DNA from: Vigna angularis
Taxonomy: Eukaryota; Streptophyta; Magnoliopsida; Fabales; Fabaceae
Direction of reading: 5' to 3'
Assembly: GCF_016808095.1 (NCBI RefSeq)
Contig: NC_068976.1
Location: 1,570,001-1,634,000 of the forward strand
Length of the DNA stretch: 64,000 nucleotides
Part shown: piece after piece, positions 55,520-64,000 of the stretch
Numbering within the stretch: the first letter of the stretch is position 1
Layout: each line of letters opens with the position of its first letter
Program-made: the position numbers and the translations under genes
The notes under the pieces: generated by a model
What the model was told of the DNA's origin: nothing
Databases searched by the model: none
Seen by the model: the letters and a program-made list of their open reading frames with translations, nothing else

Positions 55520-56814
55520 AAACCCCAAACTTGAACTTTACTTGTCCTCAAGCAAAACAGATTGTAACTCAACTTTTCAGGACAATCACTACAATGACTC
55601 AACCTTTTTCAACAACTTTTTCTTTCAGATAAGCAATCACTTCTATCAACTCAGCATACAAATATCATTCAAAGTGTGCAGATGCCTTAATTCAATCAAA
55701 ATCAATGTGATGCTCATATGTTTCAATAGATGCTATTCTTAAGAATGATCAATCAACCAAGGAGAGATGCAATCAGAAATTCAGAGAACTACTCCTCACC
55801 AAAGAAAGTGTTTCACTCAAGCACTCAAAAGTGTATCACTCAACTCACAGGTGTATAGTGAGGTGTTGGTGTTTCTTTCACTCTGCTATCACAATGTCAC
55901 ACAAATTAACTTTGCCTTTCATTTAGCTACAATCAAACATACTCACAAGCAAGTTGTCATCACAAGGGCTTTTCATGGCTTGTAATTTGGCTGGGCTAAG
56001 AAGGAAATTGGTTTTTCTGGTCAACAAAATCCTTGAGTTAAGAGAGACAATTATGATTTCATCATTCAAGCACAAACTCTCTTTCTCTTTCCCAGTTTTC
56101 CCTTGCATTGAGCTTTTCTTTTCTTTTCTTTTCATTTTTCTTTTTCTTTTGCTTTTTGCTTTTCAAGTACTCACTGCTTAGCTCAATGCTTTTTCATTTC
56201 ATTTTTCCCAATAACCCCAAACTTGAACCTTTATCAATACCTCACAAATGTTCTCAATTTAACTCAAGGTAAAGATTTTCACAAAGGGTTTTCAACACAT
56301 GTATAAGGCTTAAGGTTGAAAGGGTAGAACAAATTGTTTTCTTTTCAGTGGATAATTTCATGTGAAGGCTAAAAGAAATTTGGGCAAAATCATTCATGCT
56401 TCCAAAGTAATAGCAATTATTTATCAACAACTCTGAAGCCCAAAACTCACACAGGTAAACTCTCAAGTTCCAGAATTCAGAAAAATAACCTGCTCAGAAT
56501 CTCAATCAAACTTTACCTCAAGCACCTGTTTCATACTTTGTGAGCAATCACCTGTATATCAGTACATCATGCATCACTTCAACATCAATCCACACACTAG
56601 AATATCACAAAGCAAGACTTATCATAAAACAATCACAGTTGAACCAAAGCAGTGTAATCCATTAAAGCAAAGTACAATATCAAACAAATAATTAAAAAGG
56701 AAAACAATAAAAACAGAGACAAAATAAAAGTAAAGCAAATAAAAACAGAAAAATAAAAAATATCCTATCTTGAAATGAACATGGCATCCATCAGTAGATG
56801 CCCAATACAAATCC
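55520..56814 (-). other. 3' internal non-coding region of second gypsy element
   Basis: Contains CCCCAAACTTGAAC twice (55524-55537 and 56214-56227), pyrimidine-rich TTTTCTTTTC tracts near 56110-56160 and no convincing gene. The short hairpin at 56783-56802 belongs to the same class as the array at 2163-2273. Confidence 0.55.
56783..56802 (-). repeat. Hairpin with the shared CATCAGTA loop
   Basis: Stem GGCATC/GATGCC around loop CATCAGTA (TACTGATG on the sense strand). Same loop and geometry as the array in the Athila-like element. Confidence 0.7.
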
Positions 56815-56954
56815 TCAACCAACATCATCAGAATCCTCATCCTTAGCCTCAACATCATCATCCTCATCCTCAACATCCTCATCCATGGCTGAAGCTTCAG
56901 CTGCTTCAACTCTACCACCCTCCTATGTCGGGTCAACAGGCCATGCCACACCTT
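56815..56954 (-). pseudogene. Acidic C-terminal tail of a second 'plant transposon protein'
   Basis: On the minus strand VAWPVDPT is followed by a stop and then EGGRVEAAEASAMDEDVEDE and DDDVEAKDEDSDDVG ending in TGA near 56816. The VVxWPE-type motif and acidic tail match the end of the protein family seen at 1-1100. The rest of the gene is not present; the sequence across the solo LTR (58392 onward) does not continue it. Confidence 0.6.
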
Positions 56955-58386
56955 TGTTAAAATAGAATGGCTCAATTTGTCACTCCAAGAGGGGAGGTGA
57001 ATTGGTGAAGTGTAAAAGCAAAAGCTTTTAAAATCTTTTTCACAAAAATCGATGCCTTTAAACTTTTCTTGAATTGCACGGTAAAATATTTTCAATGCAA
57101 CGGAAACTTAATCGAATAAGTATAGAAAGTAATTGATTGAATAAAAGAGAGTAGGGATCAGAAAATTCAAACACCCAGTTTTTATACTGGTTCGGCCAAG
57201 CCTACATCCAGTGTCGTTCCAACCACGGGAGCCAATGCACTATAAAGATCAAGGTTTTTACAAAAAGGTTTTTATAGAGACCTCACATCAAAATATAAAA
57301 CACATCTCTAACCCTCTAATCTAATATAGGCAGTCAACAACAAAACTAGCATCAAGAATCTCCTCTTCTATCGTCTAACCCCTTTGAGGCACCCTCAAAG
57401 TCAAGAACACACATGTTCTTTTTCCTGTATTCACAATATGGAACTCAAACCAGTCTTCACAAGATTGCAGAATCTGATCACGCAGTAACACCCTAGTGTG
57501 CAGATTTGATCAGCCTTTGAAACACAGCAGTCTTACTCTTCAAGAAATCACAAGTTGTTGATCACCACGGTCAATCTTGTTTCTTGGAACTTTTACTCTC
57601 TTTCTATAAGATCACACTTTCTGCAAATGATATGAAAAATGTTAGAATCACCAAAAGTTCTTACAGAATTCAAATCTGCGTCAATTTATAGTATAACTCA
57701 TAATAGACGCATTTTAATCGATTGAGCTGCTAACGTAATCGAATATAACAATCAGTTATAACAGAATTAGCAGCAGTCAAATAAATAATTGAATATACAA
57801 TTAATGCAATCGACTATCATTTAATGTTTGGCCAACATATTTAAAAATATGACCGTTATGTTAGTTGTTACTAACATTTAACAGATTTTTAAAACATCAA
57901 CTAACTTATTTGAATACATAGTGCATGCATTCGATTACGTGAAATCTTTTTGCACAATTTTGAAAACTTTTCTCTTTGAAACAACTAAGCACACTTCAAA
58001 AGAGTTTGTGCAAACACACGAGTTTTAATCGATTCATCCCATAATGTAATCAACTTAAAACTGTTGTTTTGCCACACATTTAAAGTTCAACCATAGTGCT
58101 TGTGATTTTTCTTTTCTCGAAAACATATGTCATGCATACACATATAAAATCACATATTTCACACAGTGATATGCAATGAACAACACAAACATAGCTCAAA
58201 CATGTTCTTAGATATGCTTTAACAGACTTAACATATTTAAGAAAAGTATATGACATGTAAACATAGAACATGTAACACAGAATATACATGTGTTATTAAT
58301 TATGTGTTGTCATCATCAAAAACTAAGATATTAGTGAGATTATGGGTTAAGCTAAACCTATGCTCCCCCTATCAACAATCTCAACA
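56955..58386 (-). mobile_element. Solo SIRE-like LTR, TSD ACCTT
   Basis: 1432 bp, plus-strand ends TGTTAAAATAGAATGG and ATCAACAATCTCAACA, flanked by ACCTT at 56950-56954 and 58387-58391. No internal element sequence remains, so it arose by recombination between LTRs. Confidence 0.92.
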
Positions 58387-58391
58387 ACCTT

Positions 58392-59114
58392 CCTTCGACA
58401 AACGAACGGAAGAACTTCAGCTCAATCAACTTGAAGAGAATCGCTTCGACCTTAGACACATTAAGCATAAGCTTCTCCTATTAACAAGACTTGATTCGAT
58501 CACACTAACACTTGAGCACTTGCTCATACTTTTTATGTATTCTCAAATGGCTTAGTTTCCTTTTCACACACAGAGAGCTTCCCTTAGGCACATAACTCAA
58601 ATACTCTCAAATGAAAAGTTACTTTCTAAGAGCTGTGGAAAACACTATTTATAGCCTAAGGTTCGTGCCAGAAACTAAAAAGACATCTTCCAACTATTAG
58701 TGATAATCGATTATCATAAGTGATAATCAATTATTTGTGATCGTTATGGGGTTTACCAAAGAGTGATAATCAATTATCCTGAGAAATAATCGATTATTTG
58801 CGCGACCTGGGCAATATTCAATCAGATAGTGATAATCGATTATTCTATGTAATAATCGATTATTTGCGCGAGCAATCTCTTTCTATTTTGACTCGTGATA
58901 ATCGGTTATTACACTTGATAATCGATTATTTGCGCAATGACTCCCTAAAAAGCAAAACTTCTAAGTAATTTTACATCATCAAAGTTATTCCTATACAATT
59001 GCTTCTACAAAATGCTTTTAATGTAGATACAACAAAAGTCTTCAATTCTTCAGCTTTTAACATCATCAAAACTTCACAGTAGCTTCAAGATACCAATGCC
59101 CCTCATTGGTAACA
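58392..59114 (-). repeat. Fragment of a further copia-like LTR with TAATCGATTA pairs
   Basis: On the minus strand it starts TGTTACCAATGAGGGGCATT at 59114, has a TATA-like CTATAAATAGTG at about 58652, and lacks its 3' end. Its start region (GAAGTTTTGATGATGT) resembles the solo LTR at 46744. Between 58696 and 58937 the palindrome ATAATCGATTAT, or close variants, occurs eight times in four pairs. Confidence 0.65.
58696..58937. repeat. Four pairs of ATAATCGATTAT palindromes
   Basis: Each pair has the form GTGATAATCGATTAT, about 8-10 bases, then ATAATCGATTATTTG; three of the pairs end in GCGC(G/A). Pairs are about 50-60 bases apart. Confidence 0.75.
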
Positions 59115-60100
59115 GTTATGCCTGCACATTTTTATAGAGTGCATTGATGTGTTTTGAATGAAAAAGTTTTCAAAATGCTTGAGTATGGAACTTAACCGAT
59201 TACGTTAATTTCCTAATCGGTTAAAATGTGTTTTGTATGAAAACTTTTTTCATGAATAGCCATAACTGTCATAACGGTCATATTTTTAAATACTGTGGTT
59301 TATGTGAATTGCTTAATTGGTTACATGCACTTCTTAATTTGTTAAATGTTTTGAAATGTACATCTGTTAAGGCTGAAGGAATTGCTTAAGCGATTACATT
59401 ATTTGCATAATCGATTAATATACGTCAAAGTTGAGAAAATATATAAATAGACGCATTGCTCGCTGTATTTAACAACTTTATGATTCATAACTTTCAATAC
59501 TAATTTTTTTGTTGAGTTATTAATTGTAGAAGCGTCCATAATCCTTCAAGAATAAAGATTACATCATTCGAAAGAAATTCATTGAGATTCTTGCAAGATC
59601 AAAGTGTTCTCATAGAGCTTATCCATTTTACACATAGAGGTGTATTTTTCCATATCAGTGTTATCAACAATCAAGGGTGATTGTATTCCCTGTTGCTGTG
59701 GCTAGGAAGAGAACTTGTGGAGTTCTTTGACTTAGAGTAGGGTATCTATAAGGGTGACAGAAAAAGGGTGTTCATTTGGGTTGCTTTAGTTGATTTGGAG
59801 TTAGGAAGGAGATTACATTGAGAGGATTGTTCTTTGTAAGTCTTGCTTTGTAAGAACTCAATCAATATAATCTAAGGTTGATTGAAAGAAGAATGGACGT
59901 AGGCAGTGGCCGAACCAGTATAAACAACTGTGTGAATCTATCTTTCCCTACACTTTTACATTGTTTTCATTCTTGATTGATTGCATTCCAAGAAAGATCA
60001 AAATATTTCAAAAATATTTTTAAAGAACTTATTTTTAAAAGGGAAACCAATTCACCCCCCATCCACTTCCTTGGTTAGGACACTTAGCCTAATTTTTTTC
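59115..60100 (+). repeat. Copia-like LTR fragment, plus orientation
   Basis: The 3' half resembles the R-U5 part of SIRE-like LTRs: GGCCGAACCAGTATAA, a CCCTACACTTTTACATT phrase and ACCAATTCACCCCCCATC. It also has paired TAACCGATTA/TAATCGGTTA words at about 59191-59224. The 5' end is missing or unrecognised. Confidence 0.6.
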
Positions 60101-61955
60101 TACAGTTTTAAACAATAAATTATTTTCAAGTGTTGTAAAGAATATTCGTTGCAGTGTTTATAAGGACTTCTCATAGTGAATAATCGTTTAGAATTGGAAG
60201 CTCTTATATTTAAAACTAAAATGCAACTATAGGTTTTACAAGAGAAGCGTTTAGAGAGAAGTAATTAGTAAATGCACAGACATTTTTATATTGGTTCGCT
60301 CCAATTGAGCTACATTCAGTCTCCTTTAACTTTAGAGGGTTCCACTATAATCTTCAACAAGATTACAACTGAATGAGTATTCTCACCACTCCTAGTATCC
60401 CTAGGCACTCTTGGTATCCGTTACGCTGCCTAGTTAAGTTTCACTCACTCCTGATTGTGTAATATTTTTCACCACTCCTAGTATCTCAATCACCAAATAA
60501 CTCATGTTACCCTAGACTAGTTGATTTTCACCCACTCCTGGTTTCCACCAAATACTACTGGTATCAACCTGATATGCTGCCTAGTAATCCTTAACTCACC
60601 TGAGTTATACAACAAGTATTTTAATTCTCTTCAGAATTGCAATCAACTGATTGCTTACAAGTCGTTAGAAAATTACTCTCACATAGAGGATATATGTCCA
60701 ATACAATTATATCTACTGACTCTATGAGTGTTTCTCTCTTTTCTTTGTTTTCTCTACTTACAAATTGTAAGCTAATATTACAATAACGCTTGAGAGTGTT
60801 TCTTGACTTTGTTTTTTATCTTCTTTGATATTCTCTTTTAGCTTGAGCTTCTCTATCCTTTTCTCTAAATGATTTTTCTTCTCTTTGTAGGATGATATTT
60901 TCATTATAAGTTATCCTTTTGATTCCTACTTCGAATAATCTTTTATTTAAATGTCTCTTCAAAAGAAATTTGTTAAACTGAGCTTTTGTCTTGAATCGTG
61001 TGTCTTTTTATGTCTTATTGTGTGAAGCAGCCGTTGGTTTAAGTCAACTTGTCAGTGTAGGTTTTCTTTTCCAGTACTTTGATAGAAGTAGGCTATACTA
61101 TTTTTCTGGCATGACTTCTACTTGTCAGAACATTTCGTGAATGTCTTCTTTGTCTCTAACGTTCACTTCGGATATATTTCAAATAAAGCAGATGGATGCG
61201 CGTAGTAAGTTATCTCATAGAATAGAGTAGATGTGCATGCAACTGATATGTCTTTTCTCTTAACACTTTTTTTGTTTTTTAACGTTGAAGATTTAATGAC
61301 ATTTAATGTTTGTTTAGAACAACAAAGTGTTTTTTAACATTTTCTACTGTTGAGGTAGCGTTTACCATTTTAAGCTTTTTCTCTAAGATATCAAGCATTG
61401 AAAAAGAACTTCATCTTTAGACGAAGTTAAGGTTTAGCTCATGGTATCGTCTAGCCTCTTTCTAAACGTTTTTTAGAAATTATTTTCTTTAGCTAGAGCG
61501 TTTAGCAAATTTTGCTTTCTACATGTTTTTACTTATTCTATTCTAGTTATAATCATCTTGAGAAATTGTCTTACTTAAGACTTTTAAAGGATTTAGCCAA
61601 AAATATTGCCTCAACACTTTATCACTTCTTGAGAGATTAATTGATTACCGTTAGGTATAACTTACGCATTTAGCATAACTCTCATAGACGTTTTAACTTG
61701 GGAGTCATTTAGTGTTGCGTCTAGATGTTATAACTTTGGTTGTTCTAAGTTTCATATATGCCTAAGTCTTTTGTTAAGGCTTTCCTATGTTGCTAGATGT
61801 TTAGAGATTTTGAACCTAACAATTGTGTTTCTACTTATTCTATTCTAGTTATAATCATCTTCAGATTCTCATTTCGTTTAATCTTATTTGGTTAAACTTC
61901 GAAAAATATGAATGTGTTTAGACATATAAGTCTTATGGACGATTTTGTCTTAACA
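60101..61955 (-). repeat. LTR-like sequence, probably minus orientation
   Basis: The phrase TATATTGGTTCGCTCCAATTG near 60287 and the run of ACTCCTAGTATC / ACTCCTGGTTTC phrases (60388-60560) suggest the R-U5 region of a retroelement read backwards. A 29-base segment at 61531-61559 recurs at 61833-61861. I see no coding sequence and no sure borders. Confidence 0.4.
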
Positions 61956-62102
61956 CGTATATGGATGGGTCCTTCGGTCGAGCTCGTATGTGGAAAGGCC
62001 CTCCGATTAGCTTTGCAGGTAGATTGGTCAGTCAGTCAAGCTTGTTTGTTGATTGGCCCTCCAGCCAAGCTTCGTAGGTAGATTTCCCATTTGGCCGAGC
62101 AT
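61956..62102 (+). repeat. Minisatellite, five units of 29-30 bp
   Basis: Units begin CGTATATGG, CGTATGTGG, TGCAGGTAG, GTTTGTTGA and CGTAGGTAG, and share a middle TTGG.CC.TC(A/G)G(C/T)C(A/G)AGCTT. They are diverged from each other. Confidence 0.65.
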
Positions 62103-62159
62103 GTTCACAAGTTGTTGTTTAAGAATAGTCCTTTCAAATTGTGTTGTGGTCTTTAGGAA

Positions 62160-62345
62160 GGCTTTATGTTAGGTGGCCGACTTGGACAGGCTCTGTTAGG
62201 TGCGACCGACTTCTGGTAGGCTTTTCTTAGTGCTATCGACTTTAGGCAGGCTTTGTTTAGATGTTTCTAACTTTAGGCAAGCTTCACTTTGATGTTGTTG
62301 ATTTTAAGAAAGCTTCGCTTTGATGCTGCCGACTTTAGGTGAGGT
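62160..62345 (+). repeat. Minisatellite, six units of 29-31 bp
   Basis: Units follow the form GGCTTTGTTTAGATG..., then (C/T)GACTTTAGGCA. Lengths are 29, 30, 30, 31, 31 and 31. A short open frame begins beyond them but has no domain. Confidence 0.7.
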
Positions 62346-63607
62346 TCTCTTTGTTGGGTGGTGCTGGTTTGGGTAGGTCTGGTCAAGCTGATAATCGTTT
62401 TAGCTTGCTTCTATATTGGATTTCTTTATCGTTACTACACTTCAAGCAATCCTCGTTGCTCTTTGAGTCCTATTCCTTCTTGTTCTCACGTTTCTTGTCT
62501 TTTCTTTCAAATTCACTTATTGTCGAAGGAAGTGAAGGTGGCCAAGGCGAAGGTGGGACATCCTTGTCGACTTGTGTATTAAGGTTGGTCGAGAGCTAAC
62601 AACCAAGACGTGGACTTCTAACTAATAGAACATTTGTGTTGTTCAACTGACCTTTAAGTAGGTTTGTGAATTGAAGTCAACAACGTAATTAACTTAGACT
62701 AAACAGTAATTAAAAACAGGATGGCCACTAGTTTGATTGCAATGCTTCCAATCCCAGATTAATAATAATTACCCACTCCTCTCACCCCTAATCCAACTCG
62801 AATTAACCAACTTAGCGAAGATCAATCCAATTTTCATAAAAACGAATTAAGCAAACGTAATGGACCTATTTAATCATTCTACACTATTACAGATTAAGCA
62901 ATTGTGACTTTAATCAATTAAGAAAAGATTAAACATAAATGTGGCAATTAAGCATGTACCTAATTACAGCACATAACAGATTATATGATGCAAAGCAAAA
63001 ACAACATAATCACAATGACAGCACAATAATCTCATGGAAACATTGCAGTCTCACTAATGTCCAACCAATCAGATTTAAGCTACCATTAATACAATTGTAA
63101 ACAGTTAAATAGAATTAGAAACATAATAGCAAAGGAAAATGCAATTGGAAACGAAACTACAAGCAAGAATAGAACACAATGGATTAATCAACAAACTAAG
63201 AAAAAAAAATTGAATGAACCCAGAAAACGAAATTGTAAAACAAAATAGGAAAACGAAAGAAAATTGGAGTACGAAATTGCACTATGAACAAGAACAGTAA
63301 AACGAAGTAGATGAAACAAAACAACGAGAACAAGAACAGTAAAATGAAATTTAATTAGGATTGCAATAGAAAACGAAATTCAATACATAAAATGAGAGTA
63401 GAAAACAAAAATGAAACCTAAGGGAGAGCCCCTACTATTGTTCACGTCCTAACACAATAGAGAATGGAATCAAACATTTTTGCTCTTTGGGTACTAAAAC
63501 CTAAGCCAGGCCAATCTGCCCTACAAATGGGCCTCTCTCAATCTAACCAAAAAATGGACTCAGTCATAAAATCTAACCCAAAATACATTAAAACGAAATT
63601 ACAAAAC
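62346..63607. other. Unresolved A-rich sequence
   Basis: Open stretches at 62339-62599 look incidental. From about 62660 the sequence is A-rich and non-coding with phrases (CTGAATTAAG.., AACGAAATT) repeated loosely, like some gypsy LTRs read backwards. I cannot name it. Confidence 0.35.
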
Positions 63608-64000
63608 TGTTGAGATTGTTCATAGGGGAACACTAGTTTAGCTGAACCCACAATCTCAATGATATCTGAGTTTTTTATGATGACAATACATAATTAATAA
63701 CACACATGTATTTGGTGTTACATGTTCTATGCTTACATGTTATATGCATTTTTGAGAACATGATTGTGTTGTTTGTGTTGTTCATTGCATTTCAATGTGT
63801 TCTATATGTGATTTTATACATGAATGCATGACACATGTTTTTGGAAAAAATTGTGTGGCAAAACAACAGTTTTAATTCAATTAAAACTCGTGTATTTGCA
63901 CAAACTTTTTCAAGTGTGCTGTGAGAGTTTTTCAAAGAGAAAAGTTTTCAAAACTGTTTTACTCTGTTACAAAGTCGATTACATGTGTATTGCATTCGAC
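63608..64000 (+). repeat. SIRE-like LTR, 5' part, runs off window
   Basis: Starts TGTTGAGATTGTTCATAGGG and follows the sequence of the LTRs at 45979 and 52708, with short deletions. The rest, and whether an element follows, lies outside the window. Confidence 0.8.

Noticed and set aside
56622..57095. 157-codon minus-strand frame with a hydrophobic C-terminus, suggesting a membrane protein
   Set aside because: It crosses the solo LTR border and reads the plant-transposon-protein tail in the wrong frame. The hydrophobic part comes from AT-rich sequence.
58392..58555. Continuation of the second plant transposon protein across the solo LTR
   Set aside because: After joining at ACCTT the frame soon meets a stop and lacks the expected motif before VAWP.
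1..64000. tRNA, rRNA and CRISPR-like arrays
   Set aside because: No cloverleaf with A/B boxes, no rRNA-like conserved blocks and no regular repeat-spacer array were seen. The tRNA-like words are retroelement primer sites.

Overview
This window looks like plant nuclear DNA, most likely from a legume. The evidence is the high A+T content, nested LTR retrotransposons with tRNA-Asp-type or initiator-Met-type primer sites, MULE DNA transposons carrying plant-mobile-domain (PMD) genes, and a plant-specific VQ-motif gene. The legume assignment is an inference from the repeat families (SIRE-like copia LTRs and gag-pro elements carrying the 'putative plant transposon protein' domain). I see no rRNA, tRNA, CRISPR array or bacterial-type operon. 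Only one gene looks like an intact host gene: the single-exon VQ-motif gene at 38842-39372 (+). Almost everything else is transposable elements, mostly decayed and nested.

Left part (1-20736). An Athila-like gypsy element on the minus strand (1-6313, 3' end outside the window) has its 5' LTR, a tRNA-Asp-type PBS, gag, a DLG-type protease and a downstream 'plant transposon protein' pseudogene, but no reverse transcriptase in view. It abuts the gag and 5' LTR of a SIRE-like copia element (6314-9605, minus). A short-LTR copia element follows (9793-20736, plus). Its RT is split by a 6.3-kb gag-pro-only gypsy element (13414-19755, minus) with 749-bp LTRs and a GAAGG target duplication.

Middle part (20737-42816). 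A decayed MULE transposase (minus, about 20880-24795) has a gypsy LTR (22552-24102) inserted in it. A degraded PMD fragment lies at 36570-37305 (+). Between them, inside an LTR-like sequence, sits a much better preserved 8.2-kb MULE (26282-34515). It has terminal inverted repeats and the exact 9-bp target duplication TTCCAAAAC. It carries two convergent genes: a four-exon PMD gene (+) and a MULE transposase whose C-terminus is an OTU-type cysteine protease domain (-). All seven clear stop codons in the two genes are of a kind that C-to-T transitions can make. Imperfect 18-bp palindromes lie near both ends. After the VQ gene comes a foldback MULE (40975-42816) with two 571-bp arms and the 9-bp duplication TTTAATTAA.

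Right part (42826-64000). A decayed copia element (about 43040-45978 plus 54122-54375) has its RT split by a SIRE-like copia element (45979-54116, duplication ATGGG). That element's 5' LTR contains a solo LTR of another family (46744-47771, duplication AAAAC). The outer element also carries an inverted piece of copia RNase H. Next come a gypsy LTR with a GC-rich tandem expansion and the acidic tail of a second 'plant transposon protein', a solo SIRE-like LTR (56955-58386, duplication ACCTT), two more LTR fragments, an LTR-like stretch, two minisatellites with ~30-bp units, an unresolved A-rich stretch, and the start of another SIRE-like LTR at 63608.

The elements do not work together as a pathway. 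The locus is a record of insertions: TSDs and interrupted reading frames give the order of events. The candidates for new biology are the PMD + OTU-transposase MULE with its palindromes, and an array of RNA-like hairpins with a shared loop in the Athila-like family.
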